A DNA stretch of 52,317 bases. Origin: Mycolicibacterium chubuense (GTDB lineage Bacteria > Actinomycetota > Actinomycetes > Mycobacteriales > Mycobacteriaceae). The translations under genes were made by a program, and so were the position numbers. The notes below the pieces were generated by a model. It made no database searches. It saw only the letters and a list, made by a program, of their open reading frames with translations, and had not been told where the DNA came from. How positions within the stretch are numbered: position 1 is the first letter of the stretch; each line of letters begins with the position of its first letter. The stretch spans positions 1-52,317 of the forward strand of contig NZ_JYNX01000030.1 of NCBI RefSeq assembly GCF_001044255.1, given 5' to 3'. Positions 8,414 through 18,194 of the stretch are shown one piece after another.

Positions 8414-9306
8414 CCGGACCCCGGCGCCGCGCCGGCCGCGATCGCGGCGGGCCAGCCGCCGTATCCGCTGATGTCGGTTCCGTCGGCCGCGGCCGCGTCG
8501 CAGCTGAATGCGGTCCGCCACGAGCCGTCGGCGAACTCGACCTTGCCCAGCTGCATCGGCGCCGGCAGCGCCGCGAGGAACCGCCCCAGCGCCGCCGCCG
8601 ACATCAGCCACCGCTGCCCGTAGAGCGCCGCTCCGGCCGAGCCGTCGGGGACACGGCAGACCGCCGGTTTGGCCGGCGTCGACGGCAGCACCGTCATCCG
8701 GTAGCGCGGGGCGGTCGTCACCTCGCCGGCCCAGCGGGCGCCCCGGTCGGTGAGCTGGTGGGTCAGCGGGCCGCCGAGCAGATGCGCGCCGAACACGACC
8801 AACTCCTGCGGATCGGCGACAGTGAGTGGCCAGACATCGTCGATCGTGCACCCGGTCAGCGCCGCGGCCACGTCCAGCGCGACCGCGTCGTCGTGCGGGC
8901 GGGCTAGCACCGCGAAGTGCGCGGTGTACACGGCAGCGCCGCCTGGGTCGCCGCAGGGCCGGCCGGTCGTCAGGACAGCGTCGACCCCGTCGGGAAGCCG
9001 CCCGCCGTCGTCCGGCGCCGCGACCACCGTGGCGTCGGGAATCGCCTGCCGCACGGCGTCGGACAGCGCGCCGGGCGCAGCGATCACGGGTCGCGGCGGC
9101 GCGGCGAACCGGACGTCGGCGGGCCAGCGCGTCGCCGCGGCCTGCGGGGCGAGCACGGCCATCGCGCGGTTGGCCGTGACGAGATCGGGCCCCAGGACGG
9201 TGATCCGATCGGCGGCCGTGGTGGGCGCGATGCCGACAGCGCCGGCCGGCACGTGCGTCCCCGTGAGGACGCGCACCCCGGGCAGCGAGGTCTGGTCGGC
9301 GGTCAC
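8410..9306 (-). CDS. Stand-alone allophanate hydrolase C-terminal-domain protein
   Basis: The 298-aa protein lacks the Ser-Ser-Lys amidase signature. Its C-terminal 130 residues match the allophanate hydrolase C-terminal domain: GAHLLGGPLTHQLTDRGARW, a YRMTVLP turn, LPAPMQLGKVEFADG and DISGYGGWPAA. In true AtzF/DUR1 enzymes this domain follows an amidase and helps decarboxylate the intermediate. Here the N-terminal 160 residues look like a remnant of the distal amidase fold without active-site residues. No urea carboxylase or amidase lies nearby, so the function is unknown. In M. tuberculosis this position holds IS6110 and a hypothetical gene (Rv2481c), possibly a disrupted homologue. GTG 9306 is 6 nt after TAGGTT. 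Confidence 0.72.
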   Translation of the reverse strand: MTADQTSLPGVRVLTGTHVPAGAVGIAPTTAADRITVLGPDLVTANRAMAVLAPQAAATRWPADVRFAAPPRPVIAAPGALSDAVRQAIPDATVVAAPDDGGRLPDGVDAVLTTGRPCGDPGGAAVYTAHFAVLARPHDDAVALDVAAALTGCTIDDVWPLTVADPQELVVFGAHLLGGPLTHQLTDRGARWAGEVTTAPRYRMTVLPSTPAKPAVCRVPDGSAGAALYGQRWLMSAAALGRFLAALPAPMQLGKVEFADGSWRTAFSCDAAAADGTDISGYGGWPAAIAAGAAPGSG

Positions 9307-9312
9307 CCGCTC

Positions 9313-9318
9313 AACCTA
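9313..9318 (-). promoter_or_regulatory. -10 hexamer TAGGTT (minus strand)
   Basis: On the minus strand TAGGTT ends 6 nt before GTG 9306, giving a leaderless start for the allophanate-hydrolase-like gene. Confidence 0.5.
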
Positions 9319-9475
9319 GGCGGCCGTCATCCCCAATGCGCGATTCATCCCCAGGGTCGCGGCCCGGCGGGCGCTGCCGGGGCCCCGCTGTCGGCGCCGC
9401 GGCGCTCAATGGCGGTGTCACCGACGGCTCGGGCGCCGTGCCCGGGCCGCAGCCACACGAGAAAGAGGAACCGTC

Positions 9476-9940
9476 ATGTTCGAGACCCCCATCGCCATCG
9501 TCGGCACGATCGTCACCGCTCCGGAGCGCCGCTGGGTCGGCGACCAGGAGCTGTTCAAGTTCCGCGTCGCGAGCAACTCGCGCAGGCGCACCGCGGACGG
9601 AAGCTGGGAGCCGGGCAATTCGCTGTACGCCACGGTCAACTGCTGGGGCCGCCTGGTCACCGGCGTCGGTGCGGGCCTCGGGAAGGGGGACGCGGTGATC
9701 GTCGTCGGCACCCTGTATACCAGCGAGTACGAGGACCGCGACGGCAACCGGCGGTCCTCGCTGGAGATCCGGGCCACCAACGTCGGGCCCGACCTCGCGC
9801 GGTGCATCGCCCGCATAGACAAGCGCAGGCATCTCGAACAGGCCGCGGGCGCCTCGACCGGGGACACCGCGGCCGCGGAGGACGAGCCGGACGAGCCCCA
9901 GGCCGGGGCCGAGACCGTCGGGCTGCCGCTGTCCGCCTAG
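9476..9940 (+). CDS. ssbB: Second single-stranded DNA-binding protein (SsbB), Rv2478c-like
   Basis: A 154-aa protein with an N-terminal OB-fold (residues about 3-110): a TIVGTIVTAP-type strand, FRVASNSRRR, LYATVNCWGRL and GDAVIVVGTLYTSEY. It binds single-stranded DNA, presumably as a tetramer. It lacks the acidic DDDIPF tip by which SsbA recruits repair and replication proteins, ending instead in GLPLSA. This marks it as the paralogue rather than the essential SSB of the rpsF-ssb-rpsR cluster. An AGAAAGAGGA ribosome-binding site precedes ATG 9476. The location next to ettA matches Rv2478c-Rv2477c. A role in recombination or stationary-phase DNA metabolism is inferred from paralogues. Confidence 0.9.
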   Translation: MFETPIAIVGTIVTAPERRWVGDQELFKFRVASNSRRRTADGSWEPGNSLYATVNCWGRLVTGVGAGLGKGDAVIVVGTLYTSEYEDRDGNRRSSLEIRATNVGPDLARCIARIDKRRHLEQAAGASTGDTAAAEDEPDEPQAGAETVGLPLSA

Positions 9941-9968
9941 CGCCGGGCAACGCCGGCGCGGCCACGCC

Positions 9969-9974
9969 TAGGAT
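9969..9974 (+). promoter_or_regulatory. -10 hexamer TAGGAT upstream of ettA
   Basis: TAGGAT lies about 54 nt before the ettA ATG, leaving room for a normal 5' leader. That leader contains a GGAGAAAGG ribosome-binding site at 10005-10013. Confidence 0.4.
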
Positions 9975-10027
9975 GGGCTCCGGACTATCGCAGATCGCGA
10001 AGACCGGAGAAAGGCGACATCACAGGC

Positions 10028-11701
<1,674 letters not shown>

Positions 11702-11724
11702 TCTCGTCGTGCGGACCAAGTGAC

Positions 11725-11747
11725 CGACCGCCGAACGCGGCCGGTCG
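11725..11747 (+). terminator. Weak hairpin after ettA
   Basis: CGACCG (11725-11730) pairs with CGGTCG (11742-11747). Two more C-G pairs extend the stem past a one-base bulge. There is no U-tract. It lies 24 nt after the ettA stop and before gdh, so it may end or attenuate transcription. Confidence 0.4.
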
Positions 11748-11793
11748 CAGCCAACGGCGGCCGGTACGCAGTGTGTGAGTGTAGGAGCGGCGC

Positions 11794-14700
11794 ATGTCGT
11801 TGAAACCCGGTGCGATCGGGGAAACCGAGCAGGACGTCACCCCCGAGGTGGTCGACCGCCTGCTTCCCGCATACCTGGAGACCTATCGGGGTCCGCACGG
11901 CGGAGCCCCGGGCTCCGAGGGCGCCGTGACCGGACCGCTGCGCCGGCCCGCGGAGAGCTCGCCGGCGGGCACGGCGCTGATCGAGGCGCAGTACCGGCTG
12001 GGCCGGCAACGGTCGGCGGGCGCGACCCTGGTCGCCGTCTACGGCGCCGACGAGCCGGGCGGGTTCGGTCCGGCGCTGCAGGTCATCACCGACAACGCGT
12101 CGATGCTGATGGACTCGGTGACGGTCCTGCTGCACCGGGTCGGTGTGGCCTACAAGGCGATCATGAACCCGATGTTCCGCGTGCGCCGCGGTGCGGGCGG
12201 GGAGCTGCTCGACATCGTCCCGTCATCACAGGCCACCTTCGGCGACGGCGTGGACGAGATCTGGGTCCACGTGCAGCTGTCCAGCGCGGTGGACCGGCGC
12301 GCGCTCGCCGAGGCCGAGCGGCTGCTGCCGCGGGTGCTCGCCGACGCGCGCCAGGTGGCGTTGGACTCGGAGAGCATGGCCGCGATGCTGCGCAGCCTGG
12401 CGGCCGAACTCGACAGCGACACCGGTCGCCGGTTCCCCAGTCCGGACCGCAAGGACGTCGCGGCGCTGCTGCGCTGGCTGGCCGACGGGCATTTCGTCCT
12501 GTTGGGTTATCAGCGCTGCCCGGTCCGTGACGGGGAGGCCACCGTGGACGCGGGCAGCCGGCTCGGCGTACTGCGCCTGCGCCAGGATGTGCTGCCGCAG
12601 CTGACCAACAAGGACGAGCTTCTCGCGCTCGCTCAGGCGACGATCCCGAGCTTCCTGCGGTACGGCGCGTACCCGCACATCGTGGTGGTGCGTGAGCAGC
12701 CCGGTGGCGGCGGCGACGACTCCGCGGCCATCGAGCACCGCTTCGTCGGCATGTTCACCGTGGCGGCGATGAACGCCAACGTGCAGGAGATCCCCTTGAT
12801 CTCCCGCCGGGTCAACGACGCGCTGGCGATGGCGCACCGCGATCCCAGCCATCCCGGCCAGCTGCTGCTCGACATCATCCAGACGATTCCGCGCTCGGAG
12901 CTGTTCGCGCTCAACGCCCGCGCACTCCTCGACATGGCGATGGCCGTCGTCGACCTGGGCTCGCGCCGGCGCACCCTGCTGTTCATGCGGGCCGACCCGC
13001 TGGCCCACTTCGTGTCCTGCCTGGTGTACCTGCCCCGTGATCGCTACACGACCGCCGTGCGCCTGGAGATGCAGGACATCCTGGTTCGCGAACTGGGCGG
13101 TCTCAGCATCGACTACTCCGCGCGGGTCAGCGAATCACCCTGGGCGCTGGTGCATTTCACGGTGCGGCTGCCCGAGGGTTCCCGCCCCCAGGGCGTCGAC
13201 GTGTCCGATGCGAACGAGTCCCGCATCCAGGATCTGCTCACCGAGGCCGCGCGCACGTGGGCCGACCGGATGCTCGGCGCGGTCCGCACGGCGTCGATCG
13301 ACCAGGGCATCGCGGAGCACTACGCGGCGGCCTTCCCCGAGGTGTACAAGCAGGCCGTCACGCCGCTGCACGCCCTCGCCGACATCGCGATCATCGAAGA
13401 ACTCGACGACAACACCGTCAAGCTGGTGCTCGACGACACCGAGAGCACCGCCGTCGACGGCATCTCCAACCTGATCTGGTATCTCGGCGGCCAGTCGGCG
13501 TCGCTGAGCCGGCTGCTGCCGATGCTGCAGTCGATGGGGGTGACGGTGCTCGAAGAGCGGCCGTTCACGGTGACCCGTCCCGACGGGCTGCCGGTGTGGA
13601 TCTACCAGTTCAAGGTGTCACCGCACCGCGGCATCCCGGTCACCCCGCCCGGCGCCGAGCGCGAGGCCACCGCGCAGCGCTTCGCCGACGCCGTGACCGC
13701 GATCTGGCACGGCAACTCCGAGATCGACCGCTTCAACGAACTCGTGCTGCGTGCGGGGCTGACCTGGCAGCAGGTCGCCGTCCTGCGCGCCTATGCCAAG
13801 TACCTCAAGCAGGCCGGGTTCTCCTACAGCCAGTCCCACATCGCCGACGTGCTCAACGACAACGCCGGAACGGCACGCTCGTTGGTCGAGCTGTTCGAGG
13901 CTTTGTTCGTTCCCACCTCCCGCCCGCCGTCCAGTCCCACCGATCAGGACCAGAGCGACGCGACCCGGCGCGACGCCCAGGCCGCGGCCGCCGCGGTAGC
14001 CGCCGACATCGACGCGCTGGTCAGCCTCGACACCGACCGGGTGCTGCGGGCGTTCGCCTCGATGATCCAGGCGACCCTGCGCACCAACTACTTCGTCACC
14101 CGGTCGGACTCGGCGCGCGCCCGCAACGTGCTGTCGCTCAAGCTCAATCCGGAGCTGATCGACGAATTGCCGCTGCCCCGGCCCAAATTCGAGATCTTCG
14201 TCTACTCGCCGCGCGTCGAGGGCGTGCATCTGCGATTCGGTTTCGTCGCGCGCGGCGGGCTGCGCTGGTCGGACCGCCGCGAGGACTTCCGCACCGAGAT
14301 CCTCGGACTGGTCAAGGCGCAGGCGGTCAAGAACGCCGTGATCGTCCCCGTCGGGGCGAAGGGCGGTTTCGTGGTGAAGAGGCCGCCGGCGCCGACGGGC
14401 GACCCCGCCGCGGACCGCGACGCCACCCGCGAGGAGGGCGTGGCCTGCTACCGGCTGTTCATCGCCGGCCTGCTCGATCTCACCGACAACGTCGACATGT
14501 CCACCGGCGCGATCGTGGTCCCCGAGGGCGTCGTGCGGCGCGACGGCGACGACGCCTACCTCGTCGTGGCCGCCGACAAGGGCACCGCCACGTTCTCCGA
14601 CATCGCCAACGACGTCGCCAAGTCCTACGGCTTCTGGCTCGGGGACGCGTTCGCCTCCGGCGGGTCGGTGGGCTACGACCACAAGGCGATGGGCATCACC

Positions 14701-16692
14701 GCCAAGGGCGCCTGGGAGTCGGTGAAGCGTCACTTCCGGGAGATGGGCATCGACACCCAGAGCGAGGAGTTCACCGTCGTCGGCGTCGGTGACATGAGCG
14801 GCGACGTCTTCGGCAACGGCATGCTGCTCTCGCAGCACATCCGCCTGCTCGCCGCGTTCGACCACCGGCACATCTTCATCGACCCCGATCCGGACGCCGC
14901 GACGTCCTGGCAGGAGCGTAAGCGGTTGTTCGACCTGCCGCGCTCCAGCTGGGAGGACTACGACACCTCGCTGATCAGCGCCGGCGGCGGCGTCTACAGC
15001 CGCGAGCAGAAGTCGATCCCGATCAGCGCCGAAGCGCGGAGCGCGCTGGGGATCGACGACGACGTCACCGAACTGACGCCGCCCGCCCTGATCCGGGCGA
15101 TCCTCAAGGCGCCGGCCGACCTGCTCTTCAACGGCGGCATCGGCACCTACGTAAAGGCCGAGACCGAGTCCGACGTCGGCGACCGCGCCAACGACGCGGT
15201 GCGGGTCAACGGAAACCAGGTGCGCGCCAAGGTGATCGGCGAGGGCGGCAACCTCGGCGTCACGTCGCTGGGGCGCATCGAGTTCGATCTGGTGGGCGGG
15301 CGCATCAACACCGACGCGCTGGACAACTCCGCCGGTGTCGACTGCTCCGACCACGAGGTCAACATCAAAATCCTGATCGACTCGCTGGTGACGGCGGGGA
15401 AGGTCACCACCGAGGACCGGACCGACCTGCTGCTGTCGATGACCGACGAGGTCGGCCGACTCGTGCTGGCGGACAACGAGAGTCAGAACGACCTGATGGG
15501 CACCAGCCGCGCGAACGCGGCAAGCATGCTGTCGGTGCACGCCCGGATGATCAAGGACTTCGTCGACGAGCGTGGCCTCAACCGCGAGCTCGAGGCGCTG
15601 CCCTCGGAGAAGGAGATCCGCCGCCGGACCGAGGCCGGGATCGGGCTGACCTCTCCGGAGCTGGCGACCCTGATGGCCCACGTGAAGCTGGCGCTCAAGG
15701 ACGATCTGCTGGCGGGGGATCTGCCCGATCAGGAGGTGTTCGCCTCCCGGCTGCCGTCGTACTTCCCGACCACACTGCGGGACCGGTTCGCCACCGAGAT
15801 CCGCTCGCACCAGCTGCGTCGCGAGATCGTGGCGACCATGCTCGTCAACGACGTCGTCGACACCGCGGGTATCTCCTACGCCTACCGGGTCGCCGAGGAC
15901 GTCGGTGTCTCGGCGGTCGACGCGGTGCGCAGCTTCGTGGCGGTCGACGCGATCTTCGGGGTGGGCGAGGTGTGGCGGCGCATCCGGGCCGCCGGCGTCG
16001 ACGGGGTGTCCGTCGCGGTCACCGACCGGATGACCCTCGACCTTCGCCGGCTGATCGACCGCGCATCGCGCTGGCTGCTCAACTACCGTCCTCAACCGTT
16101 GGCGGTGGGCGCCGAGATCAACCGGTTCGCCGAGAAGGTGACCGCACTGACCCCACGGATGTCGGAGTGGCTGCGCGGGGACGACCGGGCGATCGTGATG
16201 AAGGAGGCGGGGGAGTTCAGCGCCCAGGGCGCGTCGGACGACCTGGCGTACCAGGTCGCGACGGGGCTCTACCAGTTCAGCCTGCTCGATGTCATCGACA
16301 TCGCCGACATCGTCGACCGCGATCCCGCCGAGGTGGCCGACGCCTACTTCGCGCTGATGGATCACCTGGGTACCGACGGCCTGCTGACCGCCGTGTCGCG
16401 GCTCTCCCGGGAGGACCGGTGGCATTCGTTGGCGCGGTTGGCGATTCGTGACGACATCTACGGCTCGCTGCGGGCACTGAGCTTCGACGTGCTGGCCGTC
16501 GGTGAGCCCGACGAGAACGGCGAGGAGAAGATCTCCGAGTGGGAGATGACCAACACCAACCGGGTCACTCGCGCCCGCCGGACGTTGACCGAACTGTACG
16601 AAAGCGGCGAGCACGACCTGGCGACGCTGTCGGTGGCGGCCCGTCAGATCCGCAGCATGACCAGGACGAGTGGGACGGGAACATCCGGGTGA
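11794..16692 (+). CDS. gdh: NAD-dependent glutamate dehydrogenase, large (180-kDa class)
   Basis: At 1,632 aa this is the large NAD-specific class, which deaminates glutamate to 2-oxoglutarate and ammonium and links amino-acid nitrogen to the TCA cycle. The N-terminal ~700 residues are regulatory ACT-like segments. The catalytic core begins near residue 810 ([26 protein letters not shown]), continues through [24 protein letters not shown] and [12 protein letters not shown], and has a helical C-terminal region. M. tuberculosis Rv2476c is inhibited by the FHA protein GarA under PknG control; the same is likely here but no garA or pknG is in the window. ATG 11794 follows GTAGGAGCG. The end overlaps the thioesterase start (GTGA), so the genes are co-translated. 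Confidence 0.96.
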   Translation: MSLKPGAIGETEQDVTPEVVDRLLPAYLETYRGPHGGAPGSEGAVTGPLRRPAESSPAGTALIEAQYRLGRQRSAGATLVAVYGADEPGGFGPALQVITDNASMLMDSVTVLLHRVGVAYKAIMNPMFRVRRGAGGELLDIVPSSQATFGDGVDEIWVHVQLSSAVDRRALAEAERLLPRVLADARQVALDSESMAAMLRSLAAELDSDTGRRFPSPDRKDVAALLRWLADGHFVLLGYQRCPVRDGEATVDAGSRLGVLRLRQDVLPQLTNKDELLALAQATIPSFLRYGAYPHIVVVREQPGGGGDDSAAIEHRFVGMFTVAAMNANVQEIPLISRRVNDALAMAHRDPSHPGQLLLDIIQTIPRSELFALNARALLDMAMAVVDLGSRRRTLLFMRADPLAHFVSCLVYLPRDRYTTAVRLEMQDILVRELGGLSIDYSARVSESPWALVHFTVRLPEGSRPQGVDVSDANESRIQDLLTEAARTWADRMLGAVRTASIDQGIAEHYAAAFPEVYKQAVTPLHALADIAIIEELDDNTVKLVLDDTESTAVDGISNLIWYLGGQSASLSRLLPMLQSMGVTVLEERPFTVTRPDGLPVWIYQFKVSPHRGIPVTPPGAEREATAQRFADAVTAIWHGNSEIDRFNELVLRAGLTWQQVAVLRAYAKYLKQAGFSYSQSHIADVLNDNAGTARSLVELFEALFVPTSRPPSSPTDQDQSDATRRDAQAAAAAVAADIDALVSLDTDRVLRAFASMIQATLRTNYFVTRSDSARARNVLSLKLNPELIDELPLPRPKFEIFVYSPRVEGVHLRFGFVARGGLRWSDRREDFRTEILGLVKAQAVKNAVIVPVGAKGGFVVKRPPAPTGDPAADRDATREEGVACYRLFIAGLLDLTDNVDMSTGAIVVPEGVVRRDGDDAYLVVAADKGTATFSDIANDVAKSYGFWLGDAFASGGSVGYDHKAMGITAKGAWESVKRHFREMGIDTQSEEFTVVGVGDMSGDVFGNGMLLSQHIRLLAAFDHRHIFIDPDPDAATSWQERKRLFDLPRSSWEDYDTSLISAGGGVYSREQKSIPISAEARSALGIDDDVTELTPPALIRAILKAPADLLFNGGIGTYVKAETESDVGDRANDAVRVNGNQVRAKVIGEGGNLGVTSLGRIEFDLVGGRINTDALDNSAGVDCSDHEVNIKILIDSLVTAGKVTTEDRTDLLLSMTDEVGRLVLADNESQNDLMGTSRANAASMLSVHARMIKDFVDERGLNRELEALPSEKEIRRRTEAGIGLTSPELATLMAHVKLALKDDLLAGDLPDQEVFASRLPSYFPTTLRDRFATEIRSHQLRREIVATMLVNDVVDTAGISYAYRVAEDVGVSAVDAVRSFVAVDAIFGVGEVWRRIRAAGVDGVSVAVTDRMTLDLRRLIDRASRWLLNYRPQPLAVGAEINRFAEKVTALTPRMSEWLRGDDRAIVMKEAGEFSAQGASDDLAYQVATGLYQFSLLDVIDIADIVDRDPAEVADAYFALMDHLGTDGLLTAVSRLSREDRWHSLARLAIRDDIYGSLRALSFDVLAVGEPDENGEEKISEWEMTNTNRVTRARRTLTELYESGEHDLATLSVAARQIRSMTRTSGTGTSG

Positions 16693-17105
16693 CGGTTCAG
16701 GGCTTCACGGCGCCGGTTCATGTGCGCTGGTCGGACATCGACATGTACCAGCACATCAACCACGCGACGATGGTCACGATCCTCGAAGAGGCCCGAATCC
16801 CGTTCCTGCGAGAGCCGTTCGGTGAGGAGATCACCACGATCGGGCTCCTGATCGCCGAGGTGCAGATCTCCTACAAGGCGCAGCTGCGGCTGATCGACTC
16901 GCCGTTGCAGGTGACGATGTGGTCCAAGCGGGTCCGGGCGGTGGACTTCACCATCGGCTACGAGGTGCGGTCGGTCGGCGCGCCGCCGGAGTCCCGCCCC
17001 GCGGTTGTCGCGGAAACACAGCTGGCCGCGGTGCACATCGAAGAACAACGGCTGCAACGACTTTCGGCGAAACAGCGGGATTACCTGCAGCACTGGGCAC
17101 GATGA
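16689..17105 (+). CDS. Hotdog-fold acyl-CoA thioesterase, Rv2475c-like
   Basis: A 138-aa single hotdog domain. The signature [24 protein letters not shown] at residues about 14-37 carries the catalytic-type Asp (D16) and the HIN turn of the 4-hydroxybenzoyl-CoA/YbgC-type thioesterases. Such enzymes hydrolyse acyl-CoA; the chain preference cannot be read from sequence. The true start is GTG 16689, overlapping the gdh stop; a longer upstream reading only duplicates the gdh 3' end in another frame. The stop overlaps the next gene (ATGA), giving a tight gdh-thioesterase-unknown operon conserved with Rv2476c-Rv2474c. Confidence 0.9.
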   Translation: MTVQGFTAPVHVRWSDIDMYQHINHATMVTILEEARIPFLREPFGEEITTIGLLIAEVQISYKAQLRLIDSPLQVTMWSKRVRAVDFTIGYEVRSVGAPPESRPAVVAETQLAAVHIEEQRLQRLSAKQRDYLQHWAR

Positions 17106-17743
17106 GCGAGCGCGGGATCTGGCTCGACGTCGACGGCGGCCACCGCGACGACCTCGCCGCGTTCACCGAACGCGCCCGTCGCGCCGACGAGTCCGCGGTG
17201 GTGCGGCTACGGGAGCGCGCCGGGGGACTGGTGGCGGCGTGGGTGTCCACCGGTTTCGACGTGCTCGCCAGCCGGGTGGTGCGCGGCCGGCTGCGGCCCG
17301 CCGACCTGTGCGCCGGGGCCGACGCCCTGCTGGCCGGGCTGGCGGCCATGGATGCCGACGGACACGTCGACCCCGGCTTCGCGATGGATTCCGCGTGGCG
17401 GGGTGCGCTGCCGCCGGAGGCCGGATTCGTCCACCTCGACGATGTGCCCGCCCGCGAGGTGTTCGCGCTCGCGCAGCGTGGCACCGCGCTGGTCCGTGAG
17501 CATTCCGGGGCACACGGACCGCCGCCGTCGCTGCTCGACCAGGACGTCGTCGACGTCGTCACCGATTCGGACACCGTCGGCATCCCGATGCGGTGTGTGT
17601 TCACGCTGACTGCGATGGGCTTCGTGCCCGACACCGCCGACGAGGTGGTGCGGGTGCGCACGACACCGGCGTGGCTGCGCATCGACGCGCGGTTCGGCAG
17701 CGTCTACCGCAGGCGCGGCAACCCCGCCGTGGTGCTGCACTGA
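17102..17743 (+). CDS. Conserved mycobacterial protein of unknown function, Rv2474c-like
   Basis: The 213-aa protein is soluble, with no signal peptide, membrane segment or motif I can name. It is acidic in the first half ([21 protein letters not shown]), has an Ala/Leu-rich helical middle, and ends in strand-like sequence (IPMRCVFTLTAMGFV, AWLRIDARFGSVYRRRG). It is translationally coupled to the thioesterase through ATGA at 17102-17105, and this coupling to gdh matches the Rv2476c-Rv2474c order. A role linked to glutamate or acyl-CoA metabolism is only guilt by association. Confidence 0.85.
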   Translation: MSERGIWLDVDGGHRDDLAAFTERARRADESAVVRLRERAGGLVAAWVSTGFDVLASRVVRGRLRPADLCAGADALLAGLAAMDADGHVDPGFAMDSAWRGALPPEAGFVHLDDVPAREVFALAQRGTALVREHSGAHGPPPSLLDQDVVDVVTDSDTVGIPMRCVFTLTAMGFVPDTADEVVRVRTTPAWLRIDARFGSVYRRRGNPAVVLH

Positions 17744-17759
17744 CCGTCGCTCGCGGCCC

Positions 17760-18149
17760 TCAGAACGGCGAGTTGACCATCGACTGCGCAGCCATCTCCA
17801 GGTAGGCGATCAACTCCTGGCGGTGCGCGTCGTCGAGGGTCTGGGCGTCGATCTCGGCCACCGCGGTGTGCATGCACCGCAGCCACGCGTCGCGCTCGAG
17901 GTAACCGATCCGGAACGGCGCGTGGCGCATCCGCAGCCGCGGGTGCCCGCGCTGCTCGGAGTAGGTGCGCGGACCGCCCCAGTACTGCTCGAGGAACAAC
18001 AGCAGACGCTCCTCGGCCGCGTCGAGTTCGTCCTCGGGATACAGCGGCCGCAGGATCTCGTCGTCACGCACCTGCTGATAGAACCGCGACACGATGGTGC
18101 GGAACGTTTCGTGGCCGCCGACCGCGTCATAGAACGATTGTTGATCCAT
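17760..18149 (-). CDS. glbO: Truncated haemoglobin O (trHbO, group II)
   Basis: A 129-aa 2-on-2 globin. Key residues are all present: Tyr24 (B10), Tyr37 (CD1), proximal His76 (F8) in [12 protein letters not shown], and Trp89 (G8), with the conserved YWGGP turn. Tyr-CD1 and Trp-G8 define group II. It binds O2 tightly and in mycobacteria is proposed to act in redox or peroxidase chemistry near the membrane rather than NO detoxification. ATG 18149 is preferred; GTG 18152 directly before it is the alternative. A CACAAT hexamer lies 8 nt upstream. It follows a LuxR-type regulator on the same strand, but a strong hairpin separates the two. Confidence 0.95.
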   Translation of the reverse strand: MDQQSFYDAVGGHETFRTIVSRFYQQVRDDEILRPLYPEDELDAAEERLLLFLEQYWGGPRTYSEQRGHPRLRMRHAPFRIGYLERDAWLRCMHTAVAEIDAQTLDDAHRQELIAYLEMAAQSMVNSPF

Positions 18150-18174
18150 CACCGACCATTGTGGTCCATCACGC

Positions 18175-18194
18175 CCGCCGGGCTCACCCGGCGG
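18175..18194 (-). terminator. Hairpin terminator after the LuxR-type regulator
   Basis: CCGCCGGG (18175-18182) and CCCGGCGG (18187-18194) form a perfect 8-bp stem with a CTCA loop, directly abutting the regulator's stop codon. There is no U-tract. It separates the regulator from glbO. Confidence 0.65.

Noticed and set aside
6344-8851. 835-codon antisense frame spanning the CtaG-like gene and the allophanate-hydrolase-like gene
   Set aside because: It is low-complexity (Arg/His/Gln-rich) with no recognisable domain, and it crosses two well-supported genes in the wrong frame.
13618-16614. 998-codon open frame antisense to gdh
   Set aside because: Long antisense frames are expected opposite GC3-rich genes. 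The translation is rich in Arg, Asp, His and Val with no domain, and the gdh reading is certain.
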